Assembly: GCA_964516325.1 (NCBI GenBank)
Contig: CAZFAP010000097.1
Location: 1 to 18,528, forward strand
Source of the DNA: CAZFAP01 sp964516325
GTDB lineage: Bacteria; Auribacterota; JABMQX01
Direction: 5' to 3'
DNA: 18,528 nucleotides
The position numbers and the translations under genes are program-made. The notes beneath the pieces were generated by a model. That model worked only from the letters and a program-made list of their open reading frames with translations. It searched no databases and was not told the origin of the DNA. Below are positions 1 to 6,697 of this stretch, one piece after another. Positions within the stretch are counted from its first letter, which is position 1. The number at the start of each line of letters is the position of its first letter.

Positions 1-158
1 ATTACTCCGGTGCGCTGAGCGAAGCGGTTCTGTTGGGGAACGTGGCTTACCGCGTCGGAGAGAAGCTACAGTGGGATCCGGTGAACCTGAGAGCAACGAA
101 CTGTCCTAAGGCGGAACCCTACATCCGGCGCAGCTACCGTGAAGGGTGGACATTGTGA
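1..158 (+). CDS. Gfo/Idh/MocA family oxidoreductase, C-terminal fragment
   Basis: Only the last 51 residues are in the window; the frame begins at base 3 and the TGA stop is at 156-158. The tail reads YSGALSEAVLLGNVAYR, then a stretch with WDP and ATNCP, then PYIRRSYREGWTL. This is the characteristic C-terminus of a large group of Gfo/Idh/MocA oxidoreductases common in Planctomycetota and Verrucomicrobiota, where a 'YSGPLTEAVLLGNVA...ATN.PEA...YRKGW.L' ending is conserved. Members are NAD(P)-dependent and act on sugars, inositols or their glycosides. The Rossmann domain and catalytic lysine lie upstream of the window, so cofactor binding and any Tat signal cannot be judged. The next gene, the FAD oxidoreductase, starts 224 bp downstream on the same strand and may be co-transcribed. 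The family is fairly certain; the substrate is unknown. Confidence 0.85.
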   Translation, partial: YSGALSEAVLLGNVAYRVGEKLQWDPVNLRATNCPKAEPYIRRSYREGWTL

Positions 159-370
159 GCTCCGGGTCTTCAGGCGCCTTGGTCGCTTCTGAGGAGCCGT
201 TTGACTCTCCACGGAGCAGGCGGAAGATCCGTTCCCTCCACGCTCCCCCTAAGGGCGCACGATAACCTTCGCAGAGATGAACGTTGGGCCCTATGAAAAG
301 TATGCGGCCCTTGAACCCTGAACCTGGGAAACGAGGCACTCGAAGCCGTAGCCAGTGCGGCGTGTTGAGA

Positions 371-377
371 GAGGAGG
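371..377 (+). promoter_or_regulatory. Ribosome binding site deciding the FAD oxidoreductase start
   Basis: GAGGAGG lies 5 nt before the ATG at 383. It supports starting there rather than at the in-frame ATG at 284, whose extra 33 residues would place a non-conserved leader ahead of the Tat signal. Confidence 0.7.
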
Positions 378-382
378 AGACA

Positions 383-1849
383 ATGAACCGCCGAGATTTC
401 TGTAAACACAATCTGCTGCTGGGAATGGGCGTTCTGGTCGGCTCTCAGGAGAGCCATGGGGCCAGGACTATCAATCAAGCTGGGAGCTATTACGAGGAGC
501 CAGCGCGAAGACTGCCTGTCAGAAAGTTCGATGTTGTCGTTGCCGGTGGCGGTACGGCGGGTGTGGTCGCGGCTGTTGCCGCAGCGCGTCAGGGTGCGAA
601 GACGATGTTGATCGAGCGGAAAGGCTATACCGGCGGGACCGCCACCGAAGGGGGGACTGCTATTCATAGCTTTTACAATCTCTGGAAGGCCTTCCCCGGA
701 GTCAAGAAACGTAAGGTTGTGAGAGGAATTCCTGAGGAGATTATCGGTCGCCTCGCGAAGGTCGGCGGCACGACGGGATACCCTGAGATGTCCAGAGGCT
801 ACGATTACGATTCCGTGTGCACGGCTATTGATACGGAGCTGTACAAACTCGTGACGTTCGAGATGCTTGATGAAGCCAGCGCATTCGTCGCGGTCAACAC
901 CCTTCTGACAGGCGCTATCAGGGAGGGGGCTCGAGTCAAAGGCGTGATCACGGAAAGCCGCTCGGGACGCGAGGCAATCTACGCAAAATCATTTGTGGAC
1001 TGCACTGCATATGGCGACCTCGCGGCTTACGCTGGTGCGGATTACACGGAACCCAACGACTACGCGGTGGCGAATAGCGTCGGCATCGCCAACGTGAGCG
1101 TGGAAAAGTATTACGAATTCCTCAAAAGGCATGATGCTGTTAGCGAGTATTGTGAGGGTGTCCGCAGCGGGCAAGAAGGGCAAATTGTGCGGTTGAGCGG
1201 TCATCTGGCGAAACTGCCCTCTGAATTCGCCGAGGAGGCCACGAGAATCGGTATGTCAACCGTAACAACGACCGTGCACGACAACTATTTCATGTTCATC
1301 AAGCTGAATCTCAATTTGCGGGTAAGCCCCACAGACCGGGATGAGGTGGCGAAAGCAGAATTAGAGCTAAGAAAGCGCATGTACAGAGCGGTCGAGCTCT
1401 TCAGGAAATACGTCCCGGGGTGTGAAAAGGCGTTTATGGCGAGGACGAGCCCTTCGCTTTGTATCCGACGCGGAAGACGGATTCTCTGCGAGTACGACAT
1501 CTCCCACGAAGACGTCATTGAAGGCAGGCATTTCAGCGATGATGTTTTTGTGTACGGCTTCCACGATTCAGCGCCCCGGCTACAAATCAAGAATGGGGGC
1601 ACCTACGGAATCCCCTACCGGGCCCTGTGCGCGGCGGGAATCGAAAACCTCCTGGTGGCGGGCATGATGATTACCTCGGACCATCGGGCACACATGTCCA
1701 CCCGCAACACGGTAAGCTGCATGGGACAGGGGCAGGCCGCAGGCGCGGCTGCGGCTCTCTGCGCCGCCAAGAACTGTGGCACGCGTGAGCTTCCATACCG
1801 CGATCTTAGAAAGGCCCTTGAAGACGGCGGTGTCTATTTCGAAAGTTAG
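383..1849 (+). CDS. Tat-exported FAD-dependent oxidoreductase (FAD_oxidored family)
   Basis: The 488-residue product begins MNRRDFCKHNLLLGMGVLVG, a twin-arginine signal with RR at residues 3-4 followed by a hydrophobic stretch, so export as a folded flavoprotein is expected. Residues 49-90 form the FAD-binding Rossmann element: FDVVVAGGGTAGVVAA, then the acidic end of the second strand at LIERK, then GYTGGTATEGG. The C-terminal FAD closure is at about 423-460, with LLVAGMMITSDHRAH followed by MGQGQAAGAAAAL. Both parts are typical of the FAD_oxidored family (Pfam PF12831 type), abundant in polysaccharide loci of Planctomycetota, Verrucomicrobiota and Bacteroidota; most members have no known substrate. 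The ATG at 383 is preferred because of the GAGGAGG site and the Tat motif. It follows the Gfo/Idh/MocA tail on the same strand. I infer oxidation of a sugar or related compound in the cell envelope. Family confidence is high; reaction unknown. Confidence 0.88.
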   Translation: MNRRDFCKHNLLLGMGVLVGSQESHGARTINQAGSYYEEPARRLPVRKFDVVVAGGGTAGVVAAVAAARQGAKTMLIERKGYTGGTATEGGTAIHSFYNLWKAFPGVKKRKVVRGIPEEIIGRLAKVGGTTGYPEMSRGYDYDSVCTAIDTELYKLVTFEMLDEASAFVAVNTLLTGAIREGARVKGVITESRSGREAIYAKSFVDCTAYGDLAAYAGADYTEPNDYAVANSVGIANVSVEKYYEFLKRHDAVSEYCEGVRSGQEGQIVRLSGHLAKLPSEFAEEATRIGMSTVTTTVHDNYFMFIKLNLNLRVSPTDRDEVAKAELELRKRMYRAVELFRKYVPGCEKAFMARTSPSLCIRRGRRILCEYDISHEDVIEGRHFSDDVFVYGFHDSAPRLQIKNGGTYGIPYRALCAAGIENLLVAGMMITSDHRAHMSTRNTVSCMGQGQAAGAAAALCAAKNCGTRELPYRDLRKALEDGGVYFES

Positions 1850-2007
1850 CGCGTCCTCGCGCAAAATCTCCACGTTTGTCAGAGGATTGACCGGGTTGTA
1901 CCGTAAGTGCAAACCTTCGTCTTCGGCAGAGAGGTCGCGGGAGTCCCGGCTTTTCCTTGCACCTTTCGGGTGGAGCAATATACACTGCTTTCAGGGGACC
2001 TATGGTG

Positions 2008-2033
2008 AACGTCTTAAGTTACATGACATAATG
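2008..2033 (+). repeat. Left terminal inverted repeat of the IS630 element
   Basis: Read on the plus strand this 26-mer starts AACGTCTTAAGTTACATGAC. It matches the reverse complement of 3111-3136 at 20 of 26 positions, including AACGTC and TGACATA. The transposase stop codon (TAA at 2016-2014, minus strand) lies inside it. Confidence 0.7.
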
Positions 2034-3051
2034 AGAGTATCTTACTGGGCTTCGAGCGCTGGGAGCGTTGGAGGACGGCAACGTCGAGTTCTTGCAGTGT
2101 TTCGTAGTATGTATTGGTAGTCTCCTCGTAGCGCATGGTTCTCCACAGCGGCTCCTGGAGGTTGAGTTCGGGGTGATATTTGGGAATGTAGGAGATGGTC
2201 AAACGCGTATGCTCCATCAGAAATTGCGAAACCCTGCCTCCCTTATGCCAGCCGGCGTGGTCCACCCACAGCTCGATGCGTGTTTTGTAGCGGCGGAGGA
2301 TTTCCCCCAGCATGGACAGAGATCCGCTGGTATTGCCTTTTTCTTGGCGAATCATACCATGTCCGCCTTCCACGGGGTCAACCCACCCAAAGACGTTCAG
2401 GCGGTCGCGATGCTGGCTTCTCGCCAATACGTAAGGCTGCTTGCCCTTCTTCGCCCAGACTCTACTCAGTTTGGGATGGAGGCAAAAGCCCGTTTCATCC
2501 GAGAACAGCAACATCCGCCTCCCCTTACTTCGTTTCACCGCCATGAGTTTTTTTATCGTCTTACGGAATTCCTCGACCCCCTCGGAAGTGGCTTGCACAT
2601 ACCGATAGATCGGCTTTCACAGGGAAAAACCCAGTCGTCGAATCCACCGTTGCGCCTGACGCACCTTCAACCGCGCTCCATGCACCCGGCGGAGGTATTC
2701 GACGACCACAATTCCGTCCCAGCGGTTGCGCTGCAAGCCGAATTCTCTGGGGTCTCTCCTCAGAGCCTTCTCCAAGTCCCCCTGAACCTCCGGCGAGAGC
2801 CGACAAGGCCGCCCCGACCGTTTCCGGTCCTCCAACGCCGAAACTCCCTCCTCGTTTACCCGGCGAATCCATTTCACCACACTCCACCGCGCCACATCGA
2901 ACAATCGGGCGATCTCTGTTGACCTCCATCCCTCCAGCACCAACAGCATCGCAGCGATCCGCAGCCCGATCCAAGCCCCCGAAACCTTCTCCGCCATCCG
3001 CAAAAGGACGTCTCGTGTCACAGCCCGGTTTGTTACAGTCAATGCTTTCAT
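2014..3051 (-). pseudogene. IS630-family transposase interrupted by one in-frame TGA
   Basis: One continuous minus-strand frame of 346 codons, counting both stop codons, is split by a TGA at 2619-2617. The N-terminal part (144 residues) starts at ATG 3051-3049, preceded by GGGAGGAG, and holds helix-turn-helix segments: GWRSTEIARLFDVARWSVVK and a C-terminal winged helix ending RRLGFSL. After the TGA the frame continues KPIYRYVQATSEGVEEF into the DDE domain. Counting from a GTG at 2598, the catalytic triad is D34 (FSDETGF), D113 (WVDHAGWH) and E149 (NLQEPLW), with 35 residues between the second D and the E, as expected for IS630. The rejoined length is normal for the family, so nothing else is missing. 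The stop probably replaced an arginine codon (CGA to TGA). GTG 2598 could in principle start a separate DDE protein. Because TGA ends several intact genes here, codon reassignment is unlikely. Confidence 0.88.
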
Positions 3052-3110
3052 GGCACTCCTCCCGAAACAGGTTTTCACCAGCCTCGGAAGGAATTATCCA
3101 CGAAAATCAA

Positions 3111-3136
3111 CCGTATGTCAGGTTATTTACGACGTT
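3111..3136 (-). repeat. Right terminal inverted repeat of the IS630 element
   Basis: Read on the minus strand this 26-mer starts AACGTCGTAAATAACCTGAC and pairs with the left repeat at 2008-2033. It lies about 60 bp upstream of the transposase start and about 41 bp past the GH116 stop codon. Confidence 0.7.
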
Positions 3137-3177
3137 TCCGATGACATGGCTTACGAAACCCGGCCAGGCTACTTCGG

Positions 3178-6100
3178 TCAATAGACCATGGTGACGTTCA
3201 TTGCTTGATCGCGGGCTATCGTCGCGTCTTGCCGGAGAGCGATCGTCACCTGCTCGGCATCCTGTTTCGCCTGCGCCTCGATCTTTTTCCCTGCGGCCGT
3301 CACGCTGAGGTTGACGAGCCTCGCGCCATGAGGCAACTCGAAGACCAAGGTCCTGATCCTGAGTCTGCCCCATTTCAGTTCGATCCGCTCCGTTTGCCGG
3401 TTGTCCTCCCGTTTTTGGCAGAAAATGCCCCAGCCTTCAGCAGCGGTAAAGAATGTGGCATGGTCTTCGGGCTGATAGATGGGCTTGAAGCCAATCACCC
3501 CCGCGGGACCATCGTAACCAAACCCCTGGCACGCCAACAGGACGGACCAAACGCTCATCGCCCGCGCATAAAACTTGCCGCATTCATCGTCGCCGAATGG
3601 GTTGCCGCTGTAGCCCCAGGAGGCCCATTTTGAATCGGTGAGGTCTGCGCGAAGGCGACCATCGTACCGGTCTGAAATCGCTTTCACGACGAGAAAACCT
3701 TCTTTCAGGAGGCCGTATTGGACCATGGCAGCCGCTGCCGAATACTCGAATCCCGTCATAACCTCGTCCGCGTACAGCGTGTGGTTATGGGGCCGTTCTC
3801 CCTTCGGCCAGGTAATCATCTGCATCCCCGCATCATCGTCGCTGACGAACTTTCGCGGCTTCTGGGGGACGCTGCGGAGGTCGGTCTGGAAATTGTATCT
3901 CAGGAGCGACCGCAGAGCCGAGCGAACCCGATCCGCAGGATAATTGGGAGCAAGTCCGATCTGGTTTGTCCACCACTCGCCGAGGACCTGGTCAATGTGG
4001 CAGCCGTCGTTGTAATCCTTCTCCGGCTGCGGGTCGGGAACCTGAGTGTAGTATTCGCCGTTCCACAGCGTCTCGTTCTGTTTCGTCGCGCCGGACTCAC
4101 GGACCCGCCGATAGCGCTGCGCCGCCGGATTCTCACGCTGAAGCTCAGCCATCTTCTCCGATGCCGCGAGCGCCGCTAAATATACCGAGCCAAGCCACGA
4201 GGTGCTCCCGCTGACCTCGCAGTCGAGCGTGTTATGCTGCGCACCAGATAGCACGCCATCCTCGTCGCGGTCCCAGGTCGCGACGGCGTAGTCCATAGCC
4301 CTTTTGATCCGGGGCCAATTCTTGTCGAGCCAGACGCCGTCCGCGCTGCCCAGATGTTCGCGGTATGCCTCGAGAACCTCGCCGCATTGGCCATCGCAGG
4401 CAGTCATCCCCTCCGGCTGACGAAACGGAATTTTCCCGTCGTCGGTCTGATGAGCCAGCGATTGTTGCCGCATCCGACGGGCGATTTCGGGAAAGAGCCG
4501 CGCATGCGCCTGAGCGTAATGCCACACGTGCGCGCAATTGCCGTGGCAGCAGCCGGAATCAGGGCAGCACCCTTCCCAGCCGCCGAAGTATCCGTCCTTC
4601 GTCCAGAAGCACGTCTTGGTGCGGAGTATCGCCACCTGCGAACTGATGCGGTTGAGCAGCCAGCGCGGCAAGTTGGACGCGTAGAATGTATCGTGATACA
4701 GCCGCGTGAGCGCCCTTAGCTCGCCCAGTCGGTCGCGCACGTCGTGCGCCACGCCAAGCGCGTTCTCCCACCAATTGGCGTACATATTCCCCGTTCCGCC
4801 CCACTTCTCGTGGCCGTGTCTGCCATTTGGGAAATACCAGGACAGCACGAATGTGACTGTCCGGCTTTGACCGGGCTCGAGAGCGAAGCTGGTTGCCAGT
4901 GCCCCGTCGAGCGTTTCGCCGGGCGGGGAGGGACCAGCCGTTTCGGCGCCCGTAAGTACACCATCCCCCGATATGTCCCTGAACAGCGCATCAAGGTTGG
5001 TCCATGAAGCGGTACCCGCAGCCGAATCGTCGAACGTCGCCAAAGCCATATCCCCGCAGCCCGGGGAGTCCTTCTTTGCGTCGCTTGTCATGTGGAGCAG
5101 CACCGCACCATTTTCTCTCAGCACGCGGTTGCGGTTGCTCCCATAGCCAGCGAATCGCCGCCCCTCGATCATTGCGTCTCCGGTGAACCCGACGGCGTTT
5201 TGCTGCGATGCAATGAAGCTAACCTCCACCGCGTCACGGGATGCGTTTTTCGCCGTGAGGCCGAAAATCGCGCACGGCATCGCGGAATCCCTTGCGTTGA
5301 GCGGAATCAGCGGGTTGAACGCCTCCATGCTGACGACGACTGGCAATGCTGGGTCCTCGAAATCGAACCACGCGAACGGGTATTCTCCACGGAAGCTCAG
5401 GCCTTTCATTGCTCCGAAGGGTCCGACCGCGCTCGTCTGGAGCGCGCGCACCACAGGCTCGCCGCCCGCGCGCTTCGCCCTCACAGCGAAGAAGCTGTTC
5501 GGCACGAAAGCCCCAATGAAGTTGTTGAAAATCTGCCAGATTGCCAGCTCGGCTTTCCCATTGATTTGAATGCAGCCCGCGCCAATCCCGCCGAGAGGGA
5601 CGTTGATAGCAGTCGAGTGCTCGCCCCTGTACGCGCGAGTTTCCCCCCTCGCCAGCAGCCGAGGGTCATTCATCCACTCCGCCACAACCTCCATCTTCTT
5701 CCGTCTCCTCTCTTCCTCTCGGGCTCGCTTCTCTCTGGCCAACTCCTCCCTGCGAGTGAGCAGCGATTTCCTTTTCTCCGCCCAGCCCGCGGCATCAACA
5801 TGGGCTGCGATTTCTTCGTCGCGCAGCACGCGGGAATAAACTGCCACTTCATCAATCGCGCCCACACATTGCTCAAATCCGGCCGGCGTTGCGGCGCCGA
5901 TCAAAAGCGGGAGGTCCTTGACGGAGAAGTTGAACGAATCGCCGGTGGTCTGTCCGAAAGGAACACCGTCGCGATAAGCCGCGAGACCCTTCGCCGAAGC
6001 GGCCACCGCCAGGTGATGCCACTCACCGATAGAGAGCGGCGTGGTCGGGAAATCGAAAGCAATCACTGCCCGCCCGTTCCATATCTGGAGCTGCGTCAAG

Positions 6101-6489
6101 TCCTGACTGACGTGGATGCTGAACCGGGTCTCTTTCTCGGAGCGCTTTGCGACGAGGCACGCGTTGCACGTTGGCTGGGCAGCGATATTGAAGAACAGTT
6201 CAACGGTCGTCTCGGGAACGTCCAACTGGGGCGTCTTCTCGACAATGACGAATTGTCCTTCGGCAAGCGAGAGTGCTTCCCCGTTTACTGGTCCATTCAC
6301 AAAGCGTAACTGTCCGCCGCGAAGGACTCCGGAAGGTTCCGTCTTCTCGTCGGACAAGTCGCCTTCCATCCGCCAATATCCGGAAAGGCTCTTTTCGGAC
6401 AAGACGGCTCGAACGTATCGGTGAGCTGTCTTCTCGACGCCAGCGGCGATATTGACGATGAGACATAGTGCCAGGACGAGAGCTGACAT
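3178..6489 (-). CDS. Secreted LamG-GH116 glycoside hydrolase (beta-glucosidase/glucosylceramidase-like)
   Basis: The 1103-residue product starts at ATG 6489, chosen because GGAGGG lies 5 nt upstream and the protein then begins with a signal peptide (MSALVLALCLIVNIAAG). Residues about 35-222 are a concanavalin-like LamG domain (GYWRMEGDLS, IGEWHHLAVAAS, GAIDEVAVYSRVL). A highly charged helix follows at 238-272. The GH116 N-terminal beta domain covers about 284-585 (INVPLGGIGAGCIQING), and the (alpha/alpha)6 catalytic domain about 590-1010. By alignment to human GBA2 landmarks, the candidate nucleophile is E639 in FGGWEG and the candidate acid/base is D756 in HNTLDCEVSG. Further landmarks are the DRDEDG loop at 740, ETLWNGEYY, and HIDQVLGEWWTNQIGL. 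GH116 enzymes retain configuration and cleave beta-glucosides, beta-xylosides or glucosylceramide. A cysteine-rich loop (C641, C642, C647, C648, C652) follows E639. The gene lies 208 bp downstream of GH2, beyond a terminator candidate. The exact substrate is unknown. Confidence 0.88.
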   Translation of the reverse strand: MSALVLALCLIVNIAAGVEKTAHRYVRAVLSEKSLSGYWRMEGDLSDEKTEPSGVLRGGQLRFVNGPVNGEALSLAEGQFVIVEKTPQLDVPETTVELFFNIAAQPTCNACLVAKRSEKETRFSIHVSQDLTQLQIWNGRAVIAFDFPTTPLSIGEWHHLAVAASAKGLAAYRDGVPFGQTTGDSFNFSVKDLPLLIGAATPAGFEQCVGAIDEVAVYSRVLRDEEIAAHVDAAGWAEKRKSLLTRREELAREKRAREEERRRKKMEVVAEWMNDPRLLARGETRAYRGEHSTAINVPLGGIGAGCIQINGKAELAIWQIFNNFIGAFVPNSFFAVRAKRAGGEPVVRALQTSAVGPFGAMKGLSFRGEYPFAWFDFEDPALPVVVSMEAFNPLIPLNARDSAMPCAIFGLTAKNASRDAVEVSFIASQQNAVGFTGDAMIEGRRFAGYGSNRNRVLRENGAVLLHMTSDAKKDSPGCGDMALATFDDSAAGTASWTNLDALFRDISGDGVLTGAETAGPSPPGETLDGALATSFALEPGQSRTVTFVLSWYFPNGRHGHEKWGGTGNMYANWWENALGVAHDVRDRLGELRALTRLYHDTFYASNLPRWLLNRISSQVAILRTKTCFWTKDGYFGGWEGCCPDSGCCHGNCAHVWHYAQAHARLFPEIARRMRQQSLAHQTDDGKIPFRQPEGMTACDGQCGEVLEAYREHLGSADGVWLDKNWPRIKRAMDYAVATWDRDEDGVLSGAQHNTLDCEVSGSTSWLGSVYLAALAASEKMAELQRENPAAQRYRRVRESGATKQNETLWNGEYYTQVPDPQPEKDYNDGCHIDQVLGEWWTNQIGLAPNYPADRVRSALRSLLRYNFQTDLRSVPQKPRKFVSDDDAGMQMITWPKGERPHNHTLYADEVMTGFEYSAAAAMVQYGLLKEGFLVVKAISDRYDGRLRADLTDSKWASWGYSGNPFGDDECGKFYARAMSVWSVLLACQGFGYDGPAGVIGFKPIYQPEDHATFFTAAEGWGIFCQKREDNRQTERIELKWGRLRIRTLVFELPHGARLVNLSVTAAGKKIEAQAKQDAEQVTIALRQDATIARDQAMNVTMVY

Positions 6490-6494
6490 CGTAA

Positions 6495-6500
6495 CCCTCC
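6495..6500 (-). promoter_or_regulatory. Ribosome binding site deciding the GH116 start
   Basis: GGAGGG on the minus strand, 5 nt before ATG 6489. It supports this start over the in-frame ATG at 6564, which would place 25 mostly basic residues ahead of the signal peptide. Confidence 0.65.
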
Positions 6501-6660
6501 ATTCCGATTGGGCATGCACAGTGCAAATCCGCCTTTTCCGGCGCCGAGCCGCTTTGGACGCCACAGGAGTATTTGAAAGGTCTTTCTGGACCGTGCGGGG
6601 CGCCCCGTGCCGCGCAGACGTCTCAGCAAGGATATTGGCAGAGGGCTGCCTTTAGCTCCA

Positions 6661-6694
6661 ACAAAAGGCCCGAACCCGGACCATCTCCGGGCCC
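6661..6694 (-). terminator. Candidate Rho-independent terminator after the GH2 gene
   Basis: Just past the GH2 stop codon, the minus strand can fold GGCCCG (6693-6688) with CGGGCC (6672-6667), followed at once by TTTTGTT. An alternative inner stem, CCCGGA with TCCGGG and a 5-nt loop, competes with it. The T-tract is short, so termination may be partial. If active it would separate GH2 from the GH116 gene or reduce read-through into it. Confidence 0.5.
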
Positions 6695-6697
6695 CCT

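Larger units (their letters stand above)
2008..3136 (-). mobile_element. IS630-family insertion sequence
   Basis: A 1.1-kb element bounded by imperfect inverted repeats (2008-2033 and 3111-3136, 20 of 26 positions matching) encloses one IS630-type transposase on the minus strand. IS630 elements insert at TA and duplicate it. Candidate flanking TA dinucleotides are at 2015-2016 and 3128-3129, but matching sequence (AACGTC) continues outside both, so the exact ends are uncertain by several bases. It sits in the convergent intergenic space between the FAD oxidoreductase (stop at 1849) and the GH116 gene (stop at 3178), so it disrupts neither. The transposase carries an in-frame stop, so the copy is probably inactive unless the stop is an assembly error or is read through. 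Confidence 0.82.

Noticed and set aside
284..382. Upstream in-frame start for the FAD oxidoreductase
   Set aside because: The extension has no ribosome binding site and puts a basic, non-conserved leader before the Tat motif. The ATG at 383 has GAGGAGG.
1849..1862. Hairpin GCGCG-TCCT-CGCGC overlapping the FAD oxidoreductase stop as a terminator
   Set aside because: The stem is only 5 bp and is not followed by a T-tract, so I do not call it a terminator.
1580..1978. Minus-strand frame with a protein-like stretch (GLHLRYNPVNPLTNVEILRE) past the FAD gene
   Set aside because: Two thirds of it is antisense to the conserved FAD-oxidoreductase C-terminus, and only about 130 bp is outside. No start site or known family; at most a short remnant.
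2617..2619. TGA as a reassigned sense codon
   Set aside because: TGA is the natural stop of the GH116, GH2 and two Gfo/Idh/MocA genes here, so reassignment is not supported.
5092..6309. Plus-strand open frame (405 codons) opposite GH116
   Set aside because: Antisense shadow of the GH116 gene with Arg/His-rich sequence and no motifs. The sense frame contains signal peptide, LamG and GH116 signatures.
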